Below are positions 8,513 through 16,185 of a DNA stretch of 64,000 nt, in pieces; position 1 is the stretch's first letter; every line of letters starts with the position of its first letter. Below the pieces are notes generated by a model. It saw nothing but the letters and a program-made list of their open reading frames with translations. It was not told the origin of the DNA and did no database searches. The DNA comes from Chryseobacterium indologenes (GTDB taxonomy: Bacteria; Bacteroidota; Bacteroidia; Flavobacteriales; Weeksellaceae): contig DJTE01000023.1 in NCBI GenBank assembly GCA_002439165.1, positions 62,001 to 126,000 of the forward strand, given 5' to 3'. A program made the position numbers and the translations under genes.

Positions 8513-9244
8513 TTATTTTGTGTACTCTACAATATAATCATAATTTCCTGAAGGATATACTACAGAAATACTAGGAGATCCTGTAATGAAGTTTCCGGTA
8601 GCTTTGTCATAAGAAAAAACGCTGTTTGCATAAACGTTATTGGTTCCTGCCTGGAAAATAGTTATTCTGTATAAACTTCCGCTAGAAGGAATTACAATAG
8701 CTCCTGAAGGGAAAGTTGGCGCTGTTGATGATCCACTGGCATTAAACGTACCTTTTCTTGCATATATGGGAGCTGAAGCAATTGAAGTATTAGTTAAAGT
8801 TTCAGCACTTGTAATATTTACTTTAGAAGACTCTCCTATTGGAAGCCATCTTCCTGTTGAGGTAGCATATCCATTAGCTGCCCCCCCCGTAGGATTAGAG
8901 AAATAATAATATCCAGGGGTAACAGCCTGTCCTCCTACACCGGAACCGGTAGCAGGTGTATTACCGGCAGTAGAGTTAAATACAATCATACCATCATAAG
9001 CAGTAGGGAAAACTCCTGCATTTGTTGTTTGGGTAGTAAATACAAAAGTGGTAAGGTTTGTTCTTGGGAAAACAATTCCTTTACCGTTACTTGTAGAGCC
9101 GTTAAACAATGGGGCAGATGCATCAAGGAATGCAGATTGTCCCGGAATCGTATTGCTTATTACGTTATTGGATTTAATCTGAGCAAAAGAACTTGCAGAT
9201 GCAACCACTGCTGAGAACAAGATCGTTTTAATATATAGTTTCAT
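8513..9244 (-). CDS. secreted protein of unknown function, distant VGIN/LDV family member
   Basis: A 243-residue exported protein with a signal peptide at residues 1-21 (ending ASSFAQ). After it comes a segment like the N-terminus of its neighbour and of the 46.1 kb protein: IPGQSAFLDASAPLF, then GKGIVFPRTNLTTF and DGMIVFNSTAG. This is a degenerate form of the pattern VGINxxxPxxxLDVxxxxKGxLxPR ... GxxxY/F. The remainder is rich in Gly, Ser, Thr and Asn and probably beta-structured. The gene begins 22 bases after the neighbouring VGIN gene, so the two should be co-transcribed. Function is unknown; a surface-exposed or fibre-like role is a guess from similar low-complexity beta proteins. Confidence 0.7.
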   Translation of the reverse strand: MKLYIKTILFSAVVASASSFAQIKSNNVISNTIPGQSAFLDASAPLFNGSTSNGKGIVFPRTNLTTFVFTTQTTNAGVFPTAYDGMIVFNSTAGNTPATGSGVGGQAVTPGYYYFSNPTGGAANGYATSTGRWLPIGESSKVNITSAETLTNTSIASAPIYARKGTFNASGSSTAPTFPSGAIVIPSSGSLYRITIFQAGTNNVYANSVFSYDKATGNFITGSPSISVVYPSGNYDYIVEYTK

Positions 9245-9266
9245 AATGTGTCCTTATTTAAATTAA

Positions 9267-9908
9267 TTATAATGAATTTAAGCTATACCAGTTAGTTCCA
9301 TCACAAATATACTCCATAGCAACTCCGTTACCAAGAGGAGCTCCTGCAGATGTAGAATGGATTCCGGTTACACTAAATCCGGTGCCATCAGACACAGCAT
9401 TGATAAACATAATACTTTTTCCATTTGTCTTTGTAAGGGTAGAAAGATCAAATGTAGTATTGCTGGTTACTACAATAGCATTACCTAAGTCAGCATCAGA
9501 GATTGCAGAACCTGTCTGAGTTCTCACTGTTCTACCTGTCGGGACAACAGCTCCACCACCGATAGGCTTCCATTCAGGGGAAGCAGGAATAGTAGCATCG
9601 AAATAATAGAATCCCGGACCGGTAATTTTTGCTTTTCTCGCACCAGATCCTGTTCCGGAAGTAATGTAAACAATTGCTCCGTTTTGAGCCGAACCGTAAG
9701 TACCTGCTGTATCATCTTTCGAAGTCAGCTCCGCAGCAGTCATTCGGGGAACGAGTAAAGCGTCAGGTCTTGCATTATCGGTAGTATTGGCTACTACATC
9801 CAGTGTTGACGCAGGTGCGGTAGTATTAATACCTACACGTCCTTGCTGTGCTTGGGAAAATGCCGAAAGGCAAACGAGCATTGTCGCTGTTAATAAAAAT
9901 TTTTTCAT
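9267..9908 (-). CDS. secreted VGIN/LDV family protein of unknown function
   Basis: A 213-residue exported protein. Residues 1-20 are a signal peptide (CLSAFSQAQ). The mature N-terminus reads GRVGINTTAPASTLDVVA, then LLVPRMTAAEL and a short beta-rich region GAIVYITSG. This VGIN-P-LDV opening recurs in Bacteroidetes surface proteins and phage tail-fibre-like proteins. The C-terminal part (residues about 125-213) reads ISDADLGNAIVVTSNTTFDL and GKSIMFINAVS and looks like a compact beta domain. It is first in a two-gene unit with the 8513 gene. A leader of about 170 bases separates it from its likely promoter (TAAATTTG, minus, 10083-10090). Function is not known. Confidence 0.75.
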   Translation of the reverse strand: MKKFLLTATMLVCLSAFSQAQQGRVGINTTAPASTLDVVANTTDNARPDALLVPRMTAAELTSKDDTAGTYGSAQNGAIVYITSGTGSGARKAKITGPGFYYFDATIPASPEWKPIGGGAVVPTGRTVRTQTGSAISDADLGNAIVVTSNTTFDLSTLTKTNGKSIMFINAVSDGTGFSVTGIHSTSAGAPLGNGVAMEYICDGTNWYSLNSL

Positions 9909-10277
9909 AAGTTTTTAAAGATTTTAATTACATTATTTTTTCACCAATATTTCCAAATGGAAAATGTATCCCAACTTGCGCCCAAATTTCAGATTACAAA
10001 ACACCTGATAACTCACTGTTTATTAACCTATATCATGGGTTGCCGTATGAAAGCATTTGATTTTAAAACATTGCTTATTGTGCAAATTTAAGATATAATT
10101 TTATAATTTATACATTTTATAGAAAAAAAATAGACTACACCTATTCAAAACCAACACAACAGTATAACAATCAATAAATTACAAAAATTAAGTATAAATT
10201 CAGGTGTGTTAAATTTTATTAATCCTGTAATTTATTGAACGATTTATTAATTTTTTAAATTTTTCTTTAAGAATTGA
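9909..10277. other. AT-rich intergenic region with the promoter of the VGIN pair
   Basis: A 369-base stretch upstream of the VGIN pair and downstream of rimO. The minus strand has TAAATTTG at 10083-10090, a match to TAnnTTTG, giving a leader of about 170 bases. In the leader, TTTCCAAATGGAAA is a small palindrome. No gene is seen. Confidence 0.45.
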
Positions 10278-11579
10278 TTAAATTAATTCACCATAAAGAT
10301 CAAACTCTTCCGCAGAAGTTATTTTTACCATAGCAAATTCTCCAATGGAAATGTAGGTTTCTTCTGCAGGTACCAGAACTGTATTGTCTACATCAGGTGA
10401 ATCATATTCTGTTCTTCCAATGAAATAATTACCTTCTTTTCTGTCAAAAATACATCGGAAAGTTTTTCCTACTTTTTCCTGGTTTTTTTCCCAGGAAATC
10501 TGCGACTGCAGTTCCATGATTTCTTCAACGCGGGCTTCTTTTACTTCCTGCGGAATATCATCTTCCAGCACATAAGCTCCGGTATTTTCTTCATGGGAAT
10601 AGGTGAAGCAGCCTAATCTGTCGAATTTCTGCTCTTTAACCCAATCTTTCAGCTCCTGGAATCTTTCTTCGGTTTCTCCCGGATACCCTACAATTAAAGT
10701 GGTTCTGATGGCCATATCCGGAACTTTTTCTCTGAATTTTGCCAAAAGAGCATCGGTTTTCTCGTGGGTGGTTCCTCTTTTCATGGATTTTAAAAGATCG
10801 GAATTGATATGCTGAAGAGGAATATCTATATAGTTGCATACTTTAGGCTCTTCACGGATAATATCCAGCACATCTTCCGGGAATCCGCTAGGGAAAGCAT
10901 AATGCAGACGGATCCATTCGATACCTTCTACTTTCACGAGTTCTTTCAGAAGATCCCCCAGTGCCCGTTTTTTGTAGATATCCAGACCGTAATAGGTAAG
11001 ATCCTGAGCAATAAGAATCAGTTCTTTCGTTCCTTTTTTAGCCAGTTTCTGAGCTTCTGTCACGAGTTTTTCTATCGGTGTGGAAACGTGGCCGCCCCTC
11101 ATCAGAGGAATGGCACAGAATGAACACGGTCTGTCACAACCTTCTGAAATTTTAAGGTAAGCGTAATGTTTCGGAGTGGTGGTAAGCCTCTCTCCTACCA
11201 GCTCATGTTTGTAATCTGCTCCAAGATGCTTAAGCAGTACAGGAAGATCCCTTGTTCCGAAATACTGGTCTACATCAGGAATTTCCCTTACCAGATCCGG
11301 TTTGTATCTTTCGGAAAGACACCCTGTCACAAAAACCTTTTCTACTTCTCCTCTGTTTTTGGCCTCCACATAATCAAGAATGGTATTGATGGATTCTTCT
11401 TTTGCATTATCGATAAAACCACATGTGTTGATCACCACGATATCTCCGCGGTCTTCATGTACCACTTCTTTCCCGTTGGCTTTCAGCTGGCTCATTAAAA
11501 CTTCAGAATCATATACATTCTTGGAACATCCAAGTGTAACCACATTGATTTTCTTCTTCCCTACAGATTTTGTGCGCAT
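10278..11579 (-). CDS. rimO: ribosomal protein S12 methylthiotransferase RimO
   Basis: RimO is a radical-SAM enzyme that adds a methylthio group to the conserved aspartate of ribosomal protein S12. The protein has 433 residues from the ATG at 11579. The N-terminal UPF0004 domain has VVTLGCSKNVYDSE, INTCGFIDNAKEES and VTGCLSERY, whose three cysteines hold one Fe-S cluster. The radical-SAM motif is EGCDRPCSFCAIP (CxxxCxxC). A C-terminal TRAM domain has FIGRTEYDSPDVDNTVLV. A frame 29 codons longer, from 11666, was rejected because a -7 element (TATCTTTG, 11599-11606) would then lie inside the coding region. Neighbouring rfbC is on the same strand but belongs to the polysaccharide locus. Confidence 0.93.
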   Translation of the reverse strand: MRTKSVGKKKINVVTLGCSKNVYDSEVLMSQLKANGKEVVHEDRGDIVVINTCGFIDNAKEESINTILDYVEAKNRGEVEKVFVTGCLSERYKPDLVREIPDVDQYFGTRDLPVLLKHLGADYKHELVGERLTTTPKHYAYLKISEGCDRPCSFCAIPLMRGGHVSTPIEKLVTEAQKLAKKGTKELILIAQDLTYYGLDIYKKRALGDLLKELVKVEGIEWIRLHYAFPSGFPEDVLDIIREEPKVCNYIDIPLQHINSDLLKSMKRGTTHEKTDALLAKFREKVPDMAIRTTLIVGYPGETEERFQELKDWVKEQKFDRLGCFTYSHEENTGAYVLEDDIPQEVKEARVEEIMELQSQISWEKNQEKVGKTFRCIFDRKEGNYFIGRTEYDSPDVDNTVLVPAEETYISIGEFAMVKITSAEEFDLYGELI

Positions 11580-11598
11580 CTTTTTGATTTTGAGTGTG

Positions 11599-11606
11599 CA
11601 AAGATA
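11599..11606 (-). promoter_or_regulatory. -7 promoter element of rimO
   Basis: The minus strand reads TATCTTTG 19 bases before the chosen ATG. It separates rimO transcription from the polysaccharide operon and decides the start. Confidence 0.5.
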
Positions 11607-11674
11607 CGAAATATTAAAAGAGTATGGATTAAAAAATAAAAACCACCTCACAAAGATGGTTTTCAATACTATAT

Positions 11675-12220
11675 CTAGAAGTTACCTTCCGCGAACAGTG
11701 GTAAAGTTTTATCTTTTTCAGAAAGCTGTACTGCATCTGAAGGTAATTTCCAGTCGATATTCAGTTCCGGATCGTTCCAGATGACACTTCCTTCCGATTC
11801 TTTATGATAGAAATTATCACATTTGTAAGAGAAGATGGCGGTTTCGCTTAATACCGAGAAACCGTGGGCAAAGCCTCTCGGAACATACAGTTGAAGTTTA
11901 TTTTCAGGGGTAAGCTCTATTCCGAACCACTTCCCGAATGTAGGAGATTCCCTGCGAAGATCCACGGCTACATCAAAAACTTTTCCTTCAAGGCAGGATA
12001 CCAGTTTAGCCTGGGCATGTTCTCCTTTCTGCAAATGCAGACCTCTCAGCACTCCATAAGAGGATTTTGAAATATTATCCTGAACAAAATGACCGTTCAT
12101 TCCCGTCAGTTCTTCAAATCTTTTTTCGTTATATTTTTCAAAGAAATAACCTCTTTCGTCTTCAAAAACCGTAGGTTCAATAATGTAACAATCTTTTAAG
12201 GGAGTTTCTTTTATTTTCAT
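11675..12220 (-). CDS. rfbC: dTDP-4-dehydrorhamnose 3,5-epimerase
   Basis: A 181-residue cupin enzyme that epimerises dTDP-4-keto-6-deoxyglucose at C3 and C5 on the way to dTDP-L-rhamnose. Motifs are KDCYIIEPTVFEDERGYFFE, GVLRGLHLQ with the catalytic His, KLVSCLEGKVFDVAVDLR, and VPRGFAHGF; the late YKCDNFYHKESEGSVIWND carries the conserved Tyr region. The length is normal. It is the last gene of the polysaccharide locus, 9 bases after the WecA-like gene. The partner genes rfbA, rfbB and rfbD are not in the window, so rhamnose supply must be completed elsewhere. An alternative 3- or 5-epimerase acting on another sugar is possible. Confidence 0.9.
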   Translation of the reverse strand: MKIKETPLKDCYIIEPTVFEDERGYFFEKYNEKRFEELTGMNGHFVQDNISKSSYGVLRGLHLQKGEHAQAKLVSCLEGKVFDVAVDLRRESPTFGKWFGIELTPENKLQLYVPRGFAHGFSVLSETAIFSYKCDNFYHKESEGSVIWNDPELNIDWKLPSDAVQLSEKDKTLPLFAEGNF

Positions 12221-12229
12221 TTTTTATAT

Positions 12230-13192
12230 CTATAAATTATATTCTTTTTTCAGGCTCCATTTTAATCCCAGATAGAGTGCTCCTGCCGGGATAAATATAA
12301 TCAAAATAACCGTCCAAAGCGGAAATTGTGAATGAATTAAAAATAAATTAACCACTAGCTGAGCCAGAGCATATACAGTGCTTATCACCAAATGGGAAAC
12401 TTTTTTCTCATTCGCAAAAAGCTGGTAGAGATGTCTTCTGTGCGCTTCAAAAATATTTTCTTTTAAGAGGATTCTTTCAATAATCGTTAAAACCACTTCC
12501 ATTCCGTAGATGGCCAGCAGCAGGATAAATTTATATTCCCCGGTTCTCATGATCAGCAGGGTAATCAGTCCTATCACCCAGAAACCGATTCCCATACTTC
12601 CTACATCACCGGCAAAACATTTGGCTTTTTTCCTGAAATTAAAGAACAGAAATACCAGACATGCCAGTACAGGATACAGGATAAAATCGCGATCTGTAAA
12701 CTGGATGACCTCCTGGTTGATGTAGGCTAAGGAAGCCAGTGTAACCAGACTGTACATTCCGGTCATTCCGTTGATTCCATCCATAAAATTGTAGGCATTC
12801 AGGGTACCGATGATAAGGATAAACAGTATCGGCCACACCCAGAAAGGCATTAAAGTAAAGGCACCTGTGAAATACAGCAGCAGGACAACTGAAATCAGAT
12901 GAACAGCCAGTCTTATCTTATTGGAAAGAGTACGGATGTCATCAATAAAACTTATGGTACATATGGCAAGAAGCCCAAGACCGAATGACCAGTAGTTTTC
13001 AACGGCTGAATTGAAGTTGAACAGAGTAAAAACAATGAATGCCACGGGAAAAATAATCCCTCCGCCTCTTAGGGTAATCTGCGTATGGGCACTTCTGTGA
13101 TTGGGTTTATCTATGATATTGTATTTATCGGCTATTCTGAAATAGATCAGAATTGAAATAAATAATATCAGAGTGACGAGTATATATTCCAT
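12230..13192 (-). CDS. WecA/MraY-family sugar-1-phosphate transferase (lipid-linked repeat-unit initiation)
   Basis: An integral membrane enzyme of 320 residues that should transfer a sugar-1-phosphate, such as GlcNAc-1-P, to undecaprenyl phosphate and so start a glycan repeat unit. About ten hydrophobic segments are visible. Family motifs are RGGGIIFPVAF, FIDDIRTLSNKIRLAVH (the DD motif), NAYNFMDGINGMTG (NxxNxxDGIDGL-like) and CFAGDVGSMGIGFW, plus AHRRHLYQ near residue 250, the HxxHxxQ-like cytoplasmic loop of this family. It overlaps the upstream epimerase gene by one base. The donor sugar cannot be read from the sequence; the WbpL and TagO families are close alternatives. Confidence 0.85.
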   Translation of the reverse strand: MEYILVTLILFISILIYFRIADKYNIIDKPNHRSAHTQITLRGGGIIFPVAFIVFTLFNFNSAVENYWSFGLGLLAICTISFIDDIRTLSNKIRLAVHLISVVLLLYFTGAFTLMPFWVWPILFILIIGTLNAYNFMDGINGMTGMYSLVTLASLAYINQEVIQFTDRDFILYPVLACLVFLFFNFRKKAKCFAGDVGSMGIGFWVIGLITLLIMRTGEYKFILLLAIYGMEVVLTIIERILLKENIFEAHRRHLYQLFANEKKVSHLVISTVYALAQLVVNLFLIHSQFPLWTVILIIFIPAGALYLGLKWSLKKEYNL

Positions 13193-14097
13193 TATTTTTT
13201 GAAACTTTTAATAGTAAGTTCTAAACCTTCTTTTGCTGTTGAAGGCAATTGATCAATCTGTAAGGCCGTTTTTATCTTCTGATTGGATACAAGCAGGTTA
13301 TTGGTGAGTTTTTTTAATTTTTTTGTATTTAAAGGAAGCGGCAGGAAATCTCCACATTTTGCAATTCCTTTCACCAGAAATTTCGGAAGGCTGATATTGG
13401 GAATCTTCAGATTTTCCACTTTTTTTATGACTTCAATAATTTCGCCGGTGGCAACAGTTTCATCATCTGCAATATGATAAATACCATTGCTTAAATTATG
13501 GTATTTCAGAATGATCTGCTTTATATAAAAGATAAAGTTACCGATAGAGATAAACGATCTTTCATTGTTGAACGAAGCCAGCGGATAGGGAATTCCTTTT
13601 GAAATGATCTTATACAGCAGTCCTAAGTTTCCTTTATCTCCCGGCCCGTGAACCATTGGCGGACGAATGATAATAAGCTTCTTATCATCCGGTAAGGTCT
13701 GTTTCAACAGCCACTCTTCGGCTTCTCTTTTACTTTTCCCGTAAAGTGAAACAGGATGACAGGAGTCTGTTTCCACTAATGGTTTAGCGGATTCAAATTC
13801 TTCCAGTGCGGCCAGTGAACTGATATGAATAAACAGTTCGGCATCTGATTTTATGAAAGCATCAAAGAGGTTCTTAGCCAGTTCTACATTGGCAAAATAA
13901 TAATCTTTTTCAGTTGCAGTGCCCTGATGATCATGTGCTTTTCCTACAAGATTAATAAAAACCTCTGTTTCTTTATCCAGATTTTTTTCCCATTCAGGAT
14001 TCCGTAAAGAAATTTCCCGGACACTAAAATCCTGCTGTAAAGCGCTTACCAGATTTTTGCCGATAAAGCCGGAACTTCCAAAAACAGCTATTTTCAT
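13192..14097 (-). CDS. NAD-dependent sugar epimerase/dehydratase (SDR family)
   Basis: A 301-residue extended short-chain dehydrogenase/reductase. The Rossmann loop is at the N-terminus (IAVFGSSGFIGKNL). The catalytic pair is in SLYGKSKREAEEW (YxxxK), and IIIRPPMVHGPGDKGN is the substrate-loop region typical of UDP-glucose 4-epimerase-like and WbpK/FnlA-like enzymes. In many loci such a gene stands next to the WecA/WbpL transferase and makes its donor, for example a 4-keto sugar reductase step giving UDP-FucNAc or UDP-QuiNAc. That is the likely role here by position. It overlaps the upstream glycosyltransferase gene by 4 bases (ATGA-type), so translation is coupled. Confidence 0.82.
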   Translation of the reverse strand: MKIAVFGSSGFIGKNLVSALQQDFSVREISLRNPEWEKNLDKETEVFINLVGKAHDHQGTATEKDYYFANVELAKNLFDAFIKSDAELFIHISSLAALEEFESAKPLVETDSCHPVSLYGKSKREAEEWLLKQTLPDDKKLIIIRPPMVHGPGDKGNLGLLYKIISKGIPYPLASFNNERSFISIGNFIFYIKQIILKYHNLSNGIYHIADDETVATGEIIEVIKKVENLKIPNISLPKFLVKGIAKCGDFLPLPLNTKKLKKLTNNLLVSNQKIKTALQIDQLPSTAKEGLELTIKSFKK

Positions 14098-14918
14098 TTA
14101 CCCAGAGCTTTAAGGGTTTCTTTATTGATTTTCTTTCTGCCGCTGTCAAAGAACCACCCCCATTTGTTAAAATAATAAATGGCAGACTGCATTCCGATTT
14201 TTGTAAGTCTCCAGGATTTATGGGAACCTTTTTCAAAATGGTGATAGATATGAACTTCGGGATAGTAAACGGTTCTGTACCCTCCGCTTATCAGCCTTCT
14301 GCACAGGTCTGTTTCTTCTCCGTACATAAAGATCCCTTCGTCAAAAAGTCCGATCTGGTGTAAGGCATCAAGTTTTAAAAACATAAAGCATCCTGAAAGA
14401 TAAGGAACATCCATCACTTTATCGTAGCCGGTAAATCTCATTTCAAAGATTTCATTTCTTTTTTCAACCATTCCTTTGAAAGGGTTGAATCTTCGCCCGA
14501 TCCAGTCGTAAGGGGTGGGTAATAATTTACACAGACGCTGTATTTTTCCGTCAGGATAAAGCACCTTAGGCATTATATTTCCTATTTCAGGATTGTTTTT
14601 CAGGTAATCGACAAGTTTTTGCAGGGTTTTCTCATCAAAGTAAGCATCAGGATTAAGTACCAAATGATACCGGCTGTTTTTCTCCATTGCTTTTTTGATC
14701 GCAATATTATGTGCTGCACCAAATCCCGGATTGGAAGGATTAAAAATATATTCCACATTCGGATGGCTGGTAATGGTCTTCAGCTCATCCGTGGGAGAAT
14801 TGTCTACCAGGTATAAAAACAGGGGAAAATCTGTTTCTGAATTGAGGAAACTGTCAATAGCTTCCAGAAGGATTTTCCGGTCATTTCTGTAGCAAACTAT
14901 GCTGGCGGTTACAAACAT
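14094..14918 (-). CDS. glycosyltransferase family 2 (rhamnosyltransferase-like)
   Basis: A 274-residue GT-A fold transferase that adds one sugar to the lipid-linked repeat unit on the cytoplasmic face. It shows FVTASIVCYRNDRKILLEAIDS, LYLVDNSPTDE, FNPSNPGFGAAHNIAI and LVLNPDAYFD; the last holds the metal-binding acidic motif in its NPD form. FDEGIFMYGEETDLCRR is the ED-type catalytic loop seen in WbbL-like rhamnosyltransferases. RfbC downstream fits an L-rhamnose donor, but this is inference. Upstream lies a decayed glycosyltransferase 3' end (14934-15040). Confidence 0.85.
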   Translation of the reverse strand: MFVTASIVCYRNDRKILLEAIDSFLNSETDFPLFLYLVDNSPTDELKTITSHPNVEYIFNPSNPGFGAAHNIAIKKAMEKNSRYHLVLNPDAYFDEKTLQKLVDYLKNNPEIGNIMPKVLYPDGKIQRLCKLLPTPYDWIGRRFNPFKGMVEKRNEIFEMRFTGYDKVMDVPYLSGCFMFLKLDALHQIGLFDEGIFMYGEETDLCRRLISGGYRTVYYPEVHIYHHFEKGSHKSWRLTKIGMQSAIYYFNKWGWFFDSGRKKINKETLKALGK

Positions 14919-14933
14919 TTAACTGGTTTAAAA

Positions 14934-15040
14934 TTAAATAGATTTAAATACATCCAAGTATTTCCAGATTTTTCAATCTACTTTTCCCTTCTGTATTTTG
15001 GGCATAAGTTATTTATTCTTCAAATAATATGGGTTACCTG
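14934..15040 (-). pseudogene. remnant of a glycosyltransferase gene (3' end only)
   Basis: On the minus strand, bases 14934-14966 encode WKYLDVFKSI and a stop. This matches the C-terminus of the complete glycosyltransferase at 16186-17313 (QRYLEVFKSL). In nucleotides, 14934-14963 and 16186-16215 agree at about 23 of 30 positions. Just upstream, in another frame, TEGKSRLKNLE resembles ENGKERLKVFG of that protein, so a small deletion has shifted the frame; further upstream the frame holds stops. The 253-base gap that holds it is unusually large for this otherwise tight locus. I read it as the leftover of a deleted glycosyltransferase gene. Confidence 0.5.
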
Positions 15041-15171
15041 GATATAACAAAATCAAATCCATTAAAAAATTCTAACAGATTTGATTTGAGTTTTTAAGAT
15101 GAAAACTTCAAAGCTACTTTTCTATGGCTTTAAATACTTACAATTAATCATTCAGGAGTACAAGAGACTGA

Positions 15172-16005
15172 TTAATCTTTATTTTCATTATCATCTTTTT
15201 TCTTGTAAATGTGCTGTGTCTTTACAATACGCTTTCCTGTTACACTGCGAACAGTCTGGCGCAGCAGGGCATCAGCTCTCAGCAGAACATTTTTAACAGG
15301 CTCTTCCGGTCTTCCATAGAATGAAGTTACATGGAAATATTCTTCTTTTTCAGCCGGTTTCTGCGAGAAATAATAATTTGACACACAACATCTTTTATGA
15401 TCAACAATCACTTTACTTACAGAATGGATTGATGTTTTATTGGTAATCATTAAAGCCAGACGGTTGAACTTTGAATGAATGGTTCTTTGCGGATGATCCA
15501 TACCGTTATCCCACAGTTCCAGATTTCCTCCGTTTTTCACATCCCAATCCGGTGTTACGTAATATAACAGATTAAGAACTCTGTAATTTTCGCGGTCGTT
15601 ATCATGCGAATTATCCAGGTGCGGGTTAAGGAAATTTCCTTTAGCCATCAGACTGATTCCTCCTGCGTATAAATTGGAATCGGGTGTCATTTCTTTAAGT
15701 CCTGTAATTTCTTCAACGATATCAATTACTCGTTGGTCCTGGAAAGCAAATACAATTTCTTCCAGCAGCGGATTGTATAAATCCATTTGTGCTGCAATTC
15801 TTTTATTTTCTCTCAAAGATTTATATGTCGTCATTTCTTCCGGTGTAGGAAAGGCATCATAAATTTCTTTCGCTACATCTTCCGGCAACAGATCGTCTAT
15901 AACACATGAATTGATACGATCCGGTAAATTAAATTCTTTCTTGTATTCTTCTTTTTTTTCGGCTAACTTTTTTACGATCAGGTCAGCATATTCATTTCTT
16001 TTCAT
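15172..16005 (-). CDS. 2-oxoglutarate/Fe(II)-dependent oxygenase (prolyl 4-hydroxylase-like) within the polysaccharide locus
   Basis: A cytoplasmic dioxygenase of 277 residues from the ATG at 16005. A frame 21 codons longer starts at 16068, but the A-rich leader before 16005 looks like the real start. After a helical N-terminus comes the double-stranded beta-helix core. It has NPHLDNSHD (HxD iron ligands), VLNLLYYVTPDW, NGGNLELWD, the distal iron ligand in HSVSKV, and a following basic segment (HKRCCVSNYYFSQ) with the likely 2OG-binding Arg/Lys. Such enzymes hydroxylate side chains or small molecules. Its position between glycosyltransferases suggests it modifies a sugar, a lipid carrier or a locus protein, but the substrate is unknown. 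Confidence 0.75.
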   Translation of the reverse strand: MKRNEYADLIVKKLAEKKEEYKKEFNLPDRINSCVIDDLLPEDVAKEIYDAFPTPEEMTTYKSLRENKRIAAQMDLYNPLLEEIVFAFQDQRVIDIVEEITGLKEMTPDSNLYAGGISLMAKGNFLNPHLDNSHDNDRENYRVLNLLYYVTPDWDVKNGGNLELWDNGMDHPQRTIHSKFNRLALMITNKTSIHSVSKVIVDHKRCCVSNYYFSQKPAEKEEYFHVTSFYGRPEEPVKNVLLRADALLRQTVRSVTGKRIVKTQHIYKKKDDNENKD

Positions 16006-16185
16006 GCTTATTTTTTTTAAAATTCTTTTGATAAAATTAATCAAAAATATTATTCCTTTTGTTGACATTCTGATAAATCAAACCAGAGATTTATCATTAC
16101 CAAAATAAAAAATAAAACTTCGATGTATGTTAAAATAATAATAAGTATTCAGGTAAAGACGAAAATGTCTTTATTCATTGACAAT

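Noticed and set aside
11580..11666. Longer N-terminus of RimO
   Set aside because: A -7 promoter element at 11599-11606 lies in it, and RimO starts normally at 11579.
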